Source: Streptomyces sp. CB00455 (GTDB lineage Bacteria > Actinomycetota > Actinomycetes > Streptomycetales > Streptomycetaceae). From it: a stretch of DNA of 64,000 nucleotides. The notes under the pieces were generated by a model. It had not been told where the DNA came from and did not search any database. It saw nothing but the letters and a program-made list of their open reading frames with translations. Positions 1 to 8,309 of this stretch are shown here, piece after piece. Location of the stretch: the NCBI RefSeq assembly GCF_001905445.1, contig NZ_LIVQ01000002.1, forward strand, positions 744,001 to 808,000. Reading direction: 5' to 3'. The translations under genes and the position numbers were made by a program. The stretch's first letter is position 1. Every line of letters begins with the position of its first letter.

Positions 1-489
1 GACCCGGAGGGCGTCCGCGACAAGGACGGCGTCACCGCCGCGCTGCTGGTGGCGGAGCTGGCCTCGGAGCTCAAGGAGCAGGGCCGGACCCTGACCGACC
101 TGCTGGACGACCTGGCGGTCACACACGGCCTGCACGCCACCGACCAGCTGTCGGTCCGCGTCTCGGACCTGTCGGTCATCGCCTCGGCGATGGCGCGGCT
201 GCGGGCGCATCCGCCGGTGTCCCTGGCCGGCCTGTCGGTCGTCTCGGCGCAGGACCTGAACCGGGGCACGCAGTCCCTGCCGCCGACGGACGGGCTGCGG
301 TACCACCTGGACGGCGACCACAAGGCCCGGGTGATCGTCCGCCCGTCCGGCACGGAGCCGAAGCTGAAGTGCTACCTGGAAGTGGTGGTCCCGGTGGCCG
401 GCGCCCAGGACCTGCCCTCGGCCCGCACGCGCGGCCAGGAGATCCTGGACGCGATCAAGAAGGACCTGGCCGCCGCGGCAGGCATCTAG
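1..489 (+). CDS. Phosphohexomutase family enzyme, C-terminal part (5' truncated by window)
   Basis: The last 162 residues of an alpha-D-phosphohexomutase (phosphoglucomutase/phosphomannomutase type). The frame is open to base 1, so the phosphoserine and metal-binding loops lie outside the window. The loop RPSGTEPKLKCYLEV is the phosphate-binding loop of the fourth domain in this family, which moves phosphate between C1 and C6 of hexoses through a phosphoserine. Given the deoxyribose-phosphate aldolase and nucleoside phosphorylase genes downstream, it may instead or also act on (deoxy)ribose 1-phosphate, feeding DeoC; that is inference from context. Family assignment is firm, substrate is not. 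Confidence 0.9.
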   Translation, partial: DPEGVRDKDGVTAALLVAELASELKEQGRTLTDLLDDLAVTHGLHATDQLSVRVSDLSVIASAMARLRAHPPVSLAGLSVVSAQDLNRGTQSLPPTDGLRYHLDGDHKARVIVRPSGTEPKLKCYLEVVVPVAGAQDLPSARTRGQEILDAIKKDLAAAAGI

Positions 490-936
490 CCGCCCGGTCC
501 TTCGTGCGCTCCCCCCGCACGGCTCGGCCCCGGCGCTCTCCCGGCTTCGGGTGAGCCGCTGCGGCCGCACTCCGTCCGTCGGCCTCCTGAGCTCCGGCTC
601 GGGGGGCCGTCGGCGTCTCGCCGGTCCCCGGCGAGGCCGGATACCGACCGCGCCACGCACCGCCGCGGCCGACCGCTCCGCGTCGCGGACCTCGAAGCGC
701 AGGTCATCGCGACGGCCGCGGCCGGACGCGTCGGGTCCCTGCGCCCGGCAGCCGGGCCGCTCACCCGCCCGAGCGGGGGGCGGGCCCGGGCGCGACCCTT
801 GGTCCGGGCCCGCCGCACGCGACTGATCCGGGCCCTCGCACGCGATCCGGCGCCGTCCGGCCACACGCCGTCCGGATCCCGGCGCACCGGCGCGAAAGCC
901 GGGGCGGAGCTCCGTCGCCGGACCGCGCGAGCGCCG
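490..936. other. Intergenic region between convergent genes, no supported gene
   Basis: About 450 bases with open frames on both strands, but all are Arg/Pro/Ser-rich translations typical of GC-rich shadow frames, with no recognisable domain, ribosome site or start. The only structure I see is the perfect inverted repeat reported separately. It most likely holds the 3' ends of two convergent transcripts. Confidence 0.6.
780..813. terminator. Inverted repeat between convergent genes, probable bidirectional terminator
   Basis: GCGGGCCCGG and CCGGGCCCGC form perfect 10-bp arms around a 14-nt loop. It lies between the mutase gene (plus strand) and the lipoprotein gene (minus strand). There is no T-run, as is usual in Streptomyces. 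Confidence 0.55.
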
Positions 937-1572
937 TCAGGAAGGGCCGGGGCGGACGATCTCACCCAGCGTCGGCACCGACTCCGGCCGGGAGCGGACC
1001 GCCTCCGTGCACTCCCACGTCCGCGGCGGGTCCGCGTCCGGGCCGCCGAGGACCACCGGCCCCGGCCCCGCCGATACCGCCTCGCTGCCCGACAGCGTGC
1101 ACACGATCTGCGAGAGCGCCACCGGCGGCAGGTCCTCCGGCTTGCGGCTCAGCCGCACCGTGCCCGCCGGGTCCCCCGGCCTCGGCGCGACCGCCGTCAG
1201 CCCCGAGGGGACCCCGGTCGTGAAGCCTGCGTCCCGCTCCTCCGCGGACGGTGTCCGCTCCAGCGCCTCCAGCAGCGCCTGCGCGACCAGTGCCACGGGA
1301 TCGCGCAGGACCCGCTTCTCCGGGACCGGGACCACCCGTTCCACGCCCACCAGCTGCGATCCGCAGACCAGTTCCACCGTGGCCCGGAAGCCCTGCACCC
1401 CGTTCTGCCCGGCCGGCAGAGCCGGGGTGTCGCACGAGACCCGGGAAGGCGCCGCGCCCACGTCCACCGGAACGGTCGTCGCCCTGATGCCGCAGCCGGA
1501 CAGGCCGGCCAGCACCACCAGCGCGGCCAGCGCGGCCAGCGCCACCGGCAGGGTCCTACGCGTCCTGCTCAC
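937..1572 (-). CDS. Lipoprotein of the afsQ operon
   Basis: A 211-residue secreted lipoprotein. A basic start (MSRTRRT), a hydrophobic core and the lipobox LSGC (Cys27) mark it for lipid modification outside the membrane. The rest contains several paired cysteines but no domain I recognise. The GTG start overlaps the end of the sensor kinase gene by 17 nt, so the two are translationally linked. As recalled from S. coelicolor, a lipoprotein gene follows afsQ2, which suggests a role in sensing or signalling, by analogy with CseA of the CseBC system; that role is inference. Confidence 0.85.
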   Translation of the reverse strand: MSRTRRTLPVALAALAALVVLAGLSGCGIRATTVPVDVGAAPSRVSCDTPALPAGQNGVQGFRATVELVCGSQLVGVERVVPVPEKRVLRDPVALVAQALLEALERTPSAEERDAGFTTGVPSGLTAVAPRPGDPAGTVRLSRKPEDLPPVALSQIVCTLSGSEAVSAGPGPVVLGGPDADPPRTWECTEAVRSRPESVPTLGEIVRPGPS

Positions 1573-3043
1573 CCTCGATCACCTTCCCCACGTCCACCGG
1601 CAGCCGCAGCGTGAACAGCGCCCCGCCGCCGGGAGCGTTGGCGGCGGTGATGTCACCGCCGTGGATGTGCGCGTTCTCCACGGCGATCGACAGGCCCAGC
1701 CCGCTGCCGTCCGACTTCGGCCGCGAGGCACTGGCCTTGTAGAAGCGGTCGAAGACGTGCGGCAGGACCTCTTGCGGGATACCCGGGCCGTTGTCCTGGA
1801 CGGCGATCACCAGCCACTCCCCCTCCACGGACACCGAGACCCGCACCGGCGAGCCCCCGTGCTTGAGCGCGTTGCCGATCAGGTTGGCGAGGATGACGTC
1901 GAGGCGGCGGGGGTCGAGGCGCGCCACGATGCCCCGCTCGGCGTCGAGTTCGACCGCGTCCAGCCAGGCCCGCGCGTCGATGCAGGCCGTCACCTGGTCG
2001 GCGACGTTCACGTCGTCCAGCACCAGCCGGGCCGTGCCCGCGTCGAAGCGGGTGACCTCCATCAGGTTCTCCACGAGGTCGTTCAGGCGCCGCGTCTCGC
2101 TGACGACCAGCGCCACCGCCGGCGCGATCATCGGGTCGAGGTGGTCGACCTCTTCCTCCAGCACCTCGGCGACAGCCGTCAACGCCGTCAGGGGTGTGCG
2201 CAGTTCGTGCGACATGTCCGCGACGAAGCGCCGGCTGGACTCCTCGCGCGCGCTCATGTCGGCGACCTTCTTCTCCAGCGCCTCCGCCGTCTTGTTGAAG
2301 GTGTGCGACAGGTCGGCCAGCTCGTCGGTCCCCCGCACGTCCAGCCGGTGGTCGAGCTCGCCCTCGCCGAGCCGGCGCGCCGCGTCGCCGAGCCGCTGCA
2401 CGGGCTTGAGCACGGTGCGGGCCGCGCCCTGCGCCAGCAGCGCGGAGCCCAGCAGCGCCAGACCGGTCGCGATGGTCAGCGACCAGGCCAGCGCGTTCAG
2501 GTCGTCCCGCTCCTGGGCGAGCGACTTGTACATGTAGCCGGTCAGCCCGCCGCCCACGATGCGCGTGCCGCCGACGAGGTACGGGTTGCCGTGCGGCTTG
2601 GTCCGCTGCCAGTAGACGTGGTACTCGGAGTCGTTCGCCGCCGTCGTCTTCTGCCGGTCGTCGACCGCGTGCCGCAGGGACTTCGGTACGTCGTCCAGCC
2701 CGAAGGCGTCGGGCCCCGCCGCGCCGGACACCTGCCGGTGGTCCTTCAGTTCCTGCACCAGCAGCACGCTGTAGCCGGGGCTGCTGCCCGCCATCAGCTC
2801 GGCGGTCCGCTGGATCTCCTCTGCCGTGGGATCGGCGGGGAGCGCGGCGGCCCGGTTCTGCATCTCCTGGCGGAAGTCGCCGAGGGCGGCGTCCTGGGTG
2901 CGGGTGAGGACCGCCTCGCGGTTGAGCCAGTACGCGATCCCCGAAGCGGAGACCGCTGCCGTCAGTGCGACCAGGGCGAAGACGACGAGGAGCCGCAGCC
3001 GCAGGCTGGTCCAGCGCCGGCCCGCGAGCAGCGCCCGGATCAC
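1556..3043 (-). CDS. afsQ2: Sensor histidine kinase AfsQ2
   Basis: A 495-residue membrane sensor kinase. Transmembrane segments lie near residues 17-40 and 186-206 and flank an extracytoplasmic sensor domain. A HAMP linker follows, then the dimerisation box VADMSHELRTP with phospho-acceptor His279, then an ATPase domain with DNGPGIP and GSGLGLSIA boxes. It phosphorylates the response regulator encoded just upstream. The chosen GTG start overlaps the regulator stop (GTGA, 4 nt); the longer open frame upstream is a shadow of the regulator gene. The pair controls antibiotic production and nitrogen-linked responses in S. coelicolor. Recognition rests on the near-identical partner and gene order. 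Confidence 0.93.
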   Translation of the reverse strand: MIRALLAGRRWTSLRLRLLVVFALVALTAAVSASGIAYWLNREAVLTRTQDAALGDFRQEMQNRAAALPADPTAEEIQRTAELMAGSSPGYSVLLVQELKDHRQVSGAAGPDAFGLDDVPKSLRHAVDDRQKTTAANDSEYHVYWQRTKPHGNPYLVGGTRIVGGGLTGYMYKSLAQERDDLNALAWSLTIATGLALLGSALLAQGAARTVLKPVQRLGDAARRLGEGELDHRLDVRGTDELADLSHTFNKTAEALEKKVADMSAREESSRRFVADMSHELRTPLTALTAVAEVLEEEVDHLDPMIAPAVALVVSETRRLNDLVENLMEVTRFDAGTARLVLDDVNVADQVTACIDARAWLDAVELDAERGIVARLDPRRLDVILANLIGNALKHGGSPVRVSVSVEGEWLVIAVQDNGPGIPQEVLPHVFDRFYKASASRPKSDGSGLGLSIAVENAHIHGGDITAANAPGGGALFTLRLPVDVGKVIEGEQDA

Positions 3044-3717
3044 TGCGGGGAGTCCAGGCGGTACCCGACGCCCCGGACGGTCCGGATCAGGGTGGGCGAG
3101 GACGGCACGTCCTCGACCTTGGCGCGCAGCCGCTGCACACACGCGTCGACGAGCCGGGAGTCGCCCAGGTAGTCGTGCTCCCAGACGAGGCGGAGCAACT
3201 GCTGGCGGGAGAGGGCCTGTCCGGGACGGCGGCTCAGCTCCAGCAGCAGCCGCAGCTCGGTCGGGGTGAGCTGGAGGTCCTCGCCGTTCTTCGTCACCGT
3301 CATGGCGGAGCGGTCGATGACGAGCGAGCCGAAGCTCGCGGAGTCGCTGGACTCGCGCTCGCCGCGGCGCAGTACGGCACGGATGCGGGCGTCGAGGACG
3401 CGTCCCTGGACGGGCTTGACGACGTAGTCGTCGGCGCCGGACTCCAGGCCGACGACGACGTCGATGTCGTCGCTGCGCGCGGTGAGCAGGATGATCGGCA
3501 GCTGATCGGTGCGGCGGATCCGCCGGCACACCTCGAAACCGTCGATCCCGGGCAGCATCACGTCCAGCACGATCAGATCCGGCCGCTGCTCGCGCAGCAG
3601 TTTCAGGCCGTCCTCGCCCGTCGCCGCGGTGGCCACACGGTGGCCCTGGCGGGACAGGGAGAGTTCGAGGGCCGTGCGGATGGCGTCGTCGTCCTCGATC
3701 AGCAACAGGAAGGGCAC
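3040..3717 (-). CDS. afsQ1: Response regulator AfsQ1 (OmpR family)
   Basis: A 225-residue OmpR/PhoB-type regulator. The receiver domain has the acidic pair near residues 9-11, phospho-acceptor Asp52 in LIVLDVMLPG and a conserved Lys near residue 105. A winged-helix DNA-binding domain ends in RTVRGVGYRL. The GTG start gives the length I recall for S. coelicolor AfsQ1; an in-frame ATG 18 nt upstream is possible but lacks a better ribosome site. It forms an operon with the kinase and lipoprotein genes and is divergent from sigQ. A matching AfsQ1-type binding site lies in the shared promoter region. Confidence 0.95.
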   Translation of the reverse strand: MPFLLLIEDDDAIRTALELSLSRQGHRVATAATGEDGLKLLREQRPDLIVLDVMLPGIDGFEVCRRIRRTDQLPIILLTARSDDIDVVVGLESGADDYVVKPVQGRVLDARIRAVLRRGERESSDSASFGSLVIDRSAMTVTKNGEDLQLTPTELRLLLELSRRPGQALSRQQLLRLVWEHDYLGDSRLVDACVQRLRAKVEDVPSSPTLIRTVRGVGYRLDSPQ

Positions 3718-3786
3718 GGGCTCATTCTGTCCCATCGGCCGACGGGAGTTCGACCGCCAGGGCCACCGGATCGCGCCCGGGCCGCT

Positions 3787-3802
3787 GTGACAGGGCTGTG
3801 AC
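3787..3802. promoter_or_regulatory. Probable AfsQ1 binding site between afsQ1 and sigQ
   Basis: GTGAC-AGGGCT-GTGAC is an exact instance of the direct-repeat pattern GTnAC-N6-GTnAC described for AfsQ1 in S. coelicolor. It lies in the 185-bp divergent promoter region, nearer the afsQ1 side. No other copy is seen in this interval. Confidence 0.7.
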
Positions 3803-3902
3803 AGTCGGCGGACACCCCGGTTAAGTCGGCCGGGCAGTCTTCTGTCAGCGAACAAAAGCACGGAACCGAAAACGAAGCAGACTCCACGACGGGGGGCGCG
3901 AG

Positions 3903-4607
3903 ATGAACACGCTGCACAGCACGACCACCAGCGCGGTCGTCACGCGGCTGCACGATGTGAACCGTCGGGCGGGTGCCCGTTCGGTGACGGTCGCCCGTCC
4001 CCGGCCGTCGCACGTGGTGGCCATCGACGCGAACACCTACCGGCCCTCCGCCGTTGCGGCCCCGTCCGGTTCGCCCTCCGCCACTTCGGAGGCCGAGTTC
4101 ACGGCGTACGTGCAGGAGCGGCGGGCCGCCCTCTACGCGACGGCCTTCCACCTCACCGGCGACCGCCACGAGGCCGAGGATCTGCTGCAGAGCGCACTGT
4201 TCTCCACGTACCGCGCCTGGGACCGGATCAGCGACAAGGCCGCCGTCGGCGGTTACCTGCGGCGCACGATGACGAATCTGCACATCAGCGCGTGGCGCCG
4301 GCGGAAGCTGAGCGAGTACCCGACGGAGGAACTGCCGGAGACGGCCACGGACACGGACGCGATGCGCGGTACGGAGCTGCGCGCGGTGCTGTGGCAGGCG
4401 CTGGCCCGGATCCCGGAGCCGCAGCGCACGATGCTGGTGCTGCGGTACTACGAGGGCCGGACGGACCCGGAGATCGCGGAGATCCTCGGGATCAGCGTCG
4501 GCACGGTGAAGTCGAGCATCTGGCGCTCGCTGCGGCGTCTGCGGGAGGACGAGGCGCTGAGCTTCGGCCGTGACGAGGCGGCGTCCTTCGAGGAGCTCGT
4601 CGCGTAG
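3903..4607 (+). CDS. sigQ: SigE-family ECF sigma factor SigQ
   Basis: A 234-residue extracytoplasmic-function sigma factor. After an unconserved N-terminal stretch of about 60 residues comes region 2 (FTAYVQERRAALYATAFHLT then EAEDLLQSALF, near residues 66-115). Region 4 (PQRTMLVLRYYEGRTDPEIA followed by GTVKSSIWRSL) is near residues 175-215. It directs RNA polymerase to its target promoters. It is divergent from afsQ1 across a region carrying an AfsQ1-type site, matching the known afsQ1/afsQ2/sigQ arrangement. The ATG is the first good start after GACGGGGGGCGCGAG; a start further in would remove only the variable N-terminus. Confidence 0.92.
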   Translation: MNTLHSTTTSAVVTRLHDVNRRAGARSVTVARPRPSHVVAIDANTYRPSAVAAPSGSPSATSEAEFTAYVQERRAALYATAFHLTGDRHEAEDLLQSALFSTYRAWDRISDKAAVGGYLRRTMTNLHISAWRRRKLSEYPTEELPETATDTDAMRGTELRAVLWQALARIPEPQRTMLVLRYYEGRTDPEIAEILGISVGTVKSSIWRSLRRLREDEALSFGRDEAASFEELVA

Positions 4608-4675
4608 GGCGCACCACACAAGAGCCATCGGGCCAGGGGGCCCGTCCTACGGGGGTGGGGCGGGGGCCGCGGGGG

Positions 4676-4723
4676 GAAGAGGCGGGATCGGGCGGCCGGG
4701 GGTCCGCACGGTCCCGCCTCTTC
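4676..4723. terminator. Bidirectional terminator between sigQ and the uridine-kinase-like gene
   Basis: GAAGAGGCGGGA and TCCCGCCTCTTC are perfect 12-bp arms around a GC-rich 24-nt loop, placed between two convergent genes. Confidence 0.75.
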
Positions 4724-4737
4724 GCGTCCGCGGGCCG

Positions 4738-5406
4738 TCAGACGCCTGCGAGGCCGGTCATGCCCTGGGCCGGGGTCGTCGTGCGGTGGCGGCCCGCCGC
4801 GGCGGCGGCCAGGCGGCCCAGCGCCTCGTCGCGGCCACAGGCGTGGGCGCCCAGCGCGGTGTGCCGGGCCACGATGCCCCGTTCGGCCCGCATCAGCCGC
4901 CAGCCCCTGCGCAGCAGGAACGGCACGGACTTGCGGCCCTCCCGCAGGTCACGGGCGAGCCGGCGCCGGAAGGTGGTGGACGGCCGCCCCCGCAGGCAGA
5001 TCGCGTCGGCCAGCAGCCCCAGTTCCTGGCAGCGCGCCGCGATGTCGGCGGCGAAGATCCCCTCCGCGATGAACAGCGGCGTCCGCGGCGACCGTGCGAT
5101 GTCCAGCGACTCGGTGCCGGTCCGCGAGGACGTGGCGATGTCGTACACCGGCACCTCGGTCCGCCCCGACGCGCACAGTTCGGCGATCGCGGCGACCGCC
5201 GCCTCGGCGTCCCAGGACCGCGGGGAGTCCCAGTCGATGTCACGGCTGCCCTCGACCAGCGGGAGGGTCGGGTCGGCGCCCTCCTTGTAGAAGTCGTCGA
5301 GGCGCAGCACCGGCAGTCCCGACCGGGCGGCCAGTACGGATTTCCCGGAGCCCGACGGACCGGTCAGGAGGACGACTCGGGTCGGCGAAGGAGAGGAAGA
5401 GCTCAC
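4738..5406 (-). CDS. Uridine kinase-like P-loop protein
   Basis: A 222-residue P-loop nucleotide kinase. The Walker A motif GPSGSGKS sits at residues 16-23, followed by the DDFYKEG motif typical of uridine/pantothenate kinases, then IDWDSPRSWD and EGIFA, which match the uridine kinase fold. It would phosphorylate uridine/cytidine with ATP in the cytosol, the salvage step complementary to the nucleoside-degrading genes nearby. The GTG start is chosen because the kinase fold begins within ten residues; an ATG 93 nt upstream would add an unconserved tail. It is convergent with sigQ. Family is clear, exact substrate less so. Confidence 0.8.
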   Translation of the reverse strand: MSSSSPSPTRVVLLTGPSGSGKSVLAARSGLPVLRLDDFYKEGADPTLPLVEGSRDIDWDSPRSWDAEAAVAAIAELCASGRTEVPVYDIATSSRTGTESLDIARSPRTPLFIAEGIFAADIAARCQELGLLADAICLRGRPSTTFRRRLARDLREGRKSVPFLLRRGWRLMRAERGIVARHTALGAHACGRDEALGRLAAAAAGRHRTTTPAQGMTGLAGV

Positions 5407-5526
5407 GGGACACCAGTCTGAACCATTCCCCCGGGTAGGGGATCCTCCCGGTGGCCGGTTGGTATCCAGGATCACACCTCCACTACGCTGCGTGCGCACG
5501 CGACCACGACCTCAGGCGGGAACCCC

Positions 5527-5874
5527 ATGGCACGTCACGCAGCCCCTTCCGCAACGCACCGGCTCCGTACCGCCGGTCTGACGGTCTCGATGGCCGGCGC
5601 GGCCCTGGCGATGGCCGCCGGCGGCGCGCAGGCCGGCGAACTCTCCGTCCCGGCGGCCCTGTCGGGGATCGCCGACCCGATCGCGAACCTCAAGGTGAAC
5701 CCGCTGGCCAACACGGGCGTGGACCCGCTGGACAACGGCGTCGCCACCAAGGTCGCGGACTTCCCCGCGCTCGGCACGGGCATGGTCACCGGCAGCCTGA
5801 CCCGCGGTTCCTCGGTCGGCGAGCTGCCCACCGCCGCCGTCTCGTCACTGCTGGGGCCGGTCCTCCCCCGCTGA
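5527..5874 (+). CDS. Small secreted protein of unknown function
   Basis: A 115-residue protein with a Sec-type signal peptide: basic N-terminus, hydrophobic TVSMAGAALAMAAGG and a likely cleavage site AQA-GE near residue 38. The mature part is about 77 residues with no cysteines, rich in Leu, Pro, Ala and Asn, with a loose repeat around the NPLANTGVDPLDNGV segment. I recognise no family. It stands alone, with GGCGGGAA ahead of the ATG and a strong hairpin after the stop. It resembles in style, but not clearly in sequence, the 88-residue secreted protein near 14.5 kb. Confidence 0.75.
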   Translation: MARHAAPSATHRLRTAGLTVSMAGAALAMAAGGAQAGELSVPAALSGIADPIANLKVNPLANTGVDPLDNGVATKVADFPALGTGMVTGSLTRGSSVGELPTAAVSSLLGPVLPR

Positions 5875-5905
5875 GGCCCGCCGGGCCCCGACGGCGGCAC
5901 GCGAA

Positions 5906-5938
5906 GGCCCCGGCAGCGCGGGGGACGCTGCCGGGGCC
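5906..5938. terminator. Strong bidirectional terminator
   Basis: GGCCCCGGCAGCG and CGCTGCCGGGGCC are perfect 13-bp arms with a 7-nt loop. It lies between the small secreted protein gene and the convergent aldehyde dehydrogenase operon. Confidence 0.85.
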
Positions 5939-5958
5939 GGTCTCGCGGGGGGGAGTTC

Positions 5959-6861
5959 CTAGTACGAGGAGCCGCCCGCGCCCAGCGACCCGGTCGGGTG
6001 CCAGACGGTCTTGGTCTCCAGGAACGCCGTCATGCGGCGCGTGCCCGGGTCCGCGCTCCAGTCGTCCACAGGCTGTGGACGCAGGACGCGCTTGAGGTTG
6101 TCGGCGGCCGCGATCTCCAGCTCCTTGGCCAGCACCGGGTCCGCACCCGCGAGGTCGATCGCGTTGACGTCCTGGTGGGACGCCAGGTGCGGGCCCATCT
6201 CGCCGGCCTTGCCGGACAGGATGTTGACCACGCCGCCGGGCAGGTCGGAGGTGGCGAGGACCTCTCCGAGGGAGAGCGCCGGCAGCGGCGCCTTCTCGGA
6301 GGCGATCACGACGGCGGTGTTGCCGGTGGCGATCACCGGGGCAAGCACCGAGACCAGGCCCAGGAAGGACGAGTCCTGCGGGGCGAGCACCGTGACGACA
6401 CCGGTCGGCTCGGGGGTGGAGAGGTTGAAGAAGGGGCCCGCGACCGGGTTGGCCCCGCCCGCGATCTGGCCGATCTTGTCGGTCCACCCCGCGTACCAGA
6501 CCCAGCGGTCGATGGCCGCGTCCACGACCGCGGCGGCCTTCGACTTGGACAGCCCCTCGGCCTCGCCGACCTCGCGCACGAACTGCTCGCGGCGGCCCTC
6601 CAGCATCTCGGCGATGCGGTAGAGGATCTGGCCGCGGTTGTAGGCGGTCGCGCCCGACCAGCCGCCGAACGCCTTGCGGGCGGCGACGACCGCGTCACGC
6701 GCGTCCTTGCGGGAGGAGAGCGGGGCGTTGGCCAGCCACTTGCCCTTGGAGTCCGTCACCTCGTACACCCGGCCGCTCTCGGAACGCGGGAACTTCCCGC
6801 CCACGTACAGCTTGTAGGTCTTGAAGACGCTCAGACGCGCCGGCGTCGACGAATCAGACAT
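5959..6861 (-). CDS. Truncated aldehyde dehydrogenase-like protein lacking the catalytic half
   Basis: A 300-residue member of the aldehyde dehydrogenase superfamily that stops short of the catalytic domain (family usual length about 480). It matches the N-terminal cofactor-binding region (KTYKLYVGGKFPRSESGRVY onward). The PWNFP motif is replaced by APQDSSF, and there is no ELGGK glutamate loop and no GQxC cysteine, so catalysis is not expected. It overlaps the complete dehydrogenase gene by 8 nt (ATGTCTGA). The pairing of a full and an incomplete domain recalls ALDH16 proteins, where the second domain is also inactive. It may be a structural partner of its neighbour; that is inference. Confidence 0.88.
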   Translation of the reverse strand: MSDSSTPARLSVFKTYKLYVGGKFPRSESGRVYEVTDSKGKWLANAPLSSRKDARDAVVAARKAFGGWSGATAYNRGQILYRIAEMLEGRREQFVREVGEAEGLSKSKAAAVVDAAIDRWVWYAGWTDKIGQIAGGANPVAGPFFNLSTPEPTGVVTVLAPQDSSFLGLVSVLAPVIATGNTAVVIASEKAPLPALSLGEVLATSDLPGGVVNILSGKAGEMGPHLASHQDVNAIDLAGADPVLAKELEIAAADNLKRVLRPQPVDDWSADPGTRRMTAFLETKTVWHPTGSLGAGGSSY

Positions 6862-8305
6862 CGAGGTAGCCCTCCAGGCCGTGGCGGCCGCCCTCGCGGC
6901 CGAAGCCCGACTCCTTGTAGCCGCCGAAGGGCGAGGTCGGGTCGAACTTGTTGAACGTGTTGGCCCACACCACACCCGCGCGGAGCTTGCCGGCGACCGC
7001 GAGGATCCGCGAGCCCTTCTCCGTCCAGATGCCGGCGGACAGGCCGTACTGGCTGTTGTTGGCCTTGGCGACGGCCTCGTCCGGCGTGCGGAACGTCAGC
7101 ACGGACAGCACCGGGCCGAAGATCTCGTCGCGAGCGACGGTGTGCGCCTGCGTGACGTTGGTGAAGAGCGTCGGGGCGAACCAGTAGCCCGCCTCCGGCA
7201 GTTCGCACACCGGGGACCAGCGCTCGGCGCCCTCGGCCTCGCCGGTCTCGGCGAGCGCGGTGATCCGGGCCAGCTGCTCGGCGGAGTTGATCGCGCCGAT
7301 GTCGGTGTTCTTGTCGAGCGGGTCGCCCAGGCGCAGGGTGCTCAAGCGGCGCTTGAGGGAGTCCAGCAGCTCGTCGTGGATCGACTCCTGGACCAGCAGG
7401 CGCGAACCGGCGCAGCAGACCTGGCCCTGGTTGAAGAAGATGCCGGTGACGATGCCCTCGACGGCCTGGTCGATCGGCGCGTCGTCGAAGACGATGTTGG
7501 CGCCCTTGCCGCCCAGCTCCAGTGTGGCCTTCTTGCCGGTGCCGGCGATCTGGCGGGCGATGGCCTTGCCGACGGCGGTCGAGCCGGTGAAGGCGACCTT
7601 GTCGACGTCCGGGTGCTCGACGAGGGCCGCGCCCGCGTCGCCGTAGCCGGGGAGGATGTTGACGACGCCCCTGGGCAGGCCCGCCTGGCGGCAGATGTCC
7701 GCGAAGAACAGCGCCGACAGGGGCGTGGTCTCGGCGGGCTTGAGGACGACCGTGTTGCCGGTGGCGAGCGCCGGGGCGATCTTCCACGCGAGCATCAGCA
7801 GCGGGAAGTTCCACGGGATGACCTGGCCGGCCACACCCAGCGGGCGCGGGTTCGCGCCGTAGCCGGCGTGGTCGAGCTTGTCGGCCCAGCCCGCGTAGTA
7901 GAAGAAGTGCGCGGCGACCAGCGGCAGGTCCGCGTCGCGGGTCTCCCGGATCGGCTTGCCGTTGTCCAGGGTTTCCAGGACGGCCAGCTCGCGGCTGCGC
8001 TCCTGGATGATCCGGGCGATGCGGAAGAGGTACTTGGCGCGCTCGGAGCCGGGCAGCGCGGACCACTTCTCGAAGGCCCTGCGGGCGGCCTTGACGGCCC
8101 GGTCCACATCGGCGGCGCCGGCCTGGGCCACCTCGGACAGGACCTCTTCAGTGCTCGGCGAGACGGTCTTGAAGACCTTGCCGTCGGCGGCGTCGGTGAA
8201 CTCGCCGTCGATGAAGAGCCCGTAGGAGGGGGCGATGTCGACGACCGAGCGGGACTCGGGAGCCGGTGCGTACGCGAAGGGGGATGTCTGTGTCTTCATG
8301 TCCAT
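6854..8305 (-). CDS. NAD(P)-dependent aldehyde dehydrogenase
   Basis: A full-length 483-residue aldehyde dehydrogenase. PWNFPLL carries the oxyanion Asn (near 166), ELGGKGAN carries the general-base Glu264, and FFNQGQVCCAGSR contains the catalytic cysteine (297/298). It oxidises an aldehyde to the acid or thioester with NAD(P). It begins 4 nt after the deoC stop, so the three genes form one operon. DeoC releases acetaldehyde, so oxidation of acetaldehyde is the simplest inferred role. The start could be either of two closely spaced ATG codons (MDMKTQ). Confidence 0.92.
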   Translation of the reverse strand: MDMKTQTSPFAYAPAPESRSVVDIAPSYGLFIDGEFTDAADGKVFKTVSPSTEEVLSEVAQAGAADVDRAVKAARRAFEKWSALPGSERAKYLFRIARIIQERSRELAVLETLDNGKPIRETRDADLPLVAAHFFYYAGWADKLDHAGYGANPRPLGVAGQVIPWNFPLLMLAWKIAPALATGNTVVLKPAETTPLSALFFADICRQAGLPRGVVNILPGYGDAGAALVEHPDVDKVAFTGSTAVGKAIARQIAGTGKKATLELGGKGANIVFDDAPIDQAVEGIVTGIFFNQGQVCCAGSRLLVQESIHDELLDSLKRRLSTLRLGDPLDKNTDIGAINSAEQLARITALAETGEAEGAERWSPVCELPEAGYWFAPTLFTNVTQAHTVARDEIFGPVLSVLTFRTPDEAVAKANNSQYGLSAGIWTEKGSRILAVAGKLRAGVVWANTFNKFDPTSPFGGYKESGFGREGGRHGLEGYLDV

Positions 8306-8309
8306 GGTC

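Noticed and set aside
486..965. 159-codon minus-strand frame between the mutase and lipoprotein genes
   Set aside because: Arg/Ser/Pro-rich composition, no signal or domain; it also runs into the lipoprotein 3' end.
1007..3172. 721-codon open frame on the plus strand opposite the afsQ2 kinase and lipoprotein genes
   Set aside because: Antisense shadow of well-supported genes; translation is Arg/Gln/His-rich with no domain or ribosome site.
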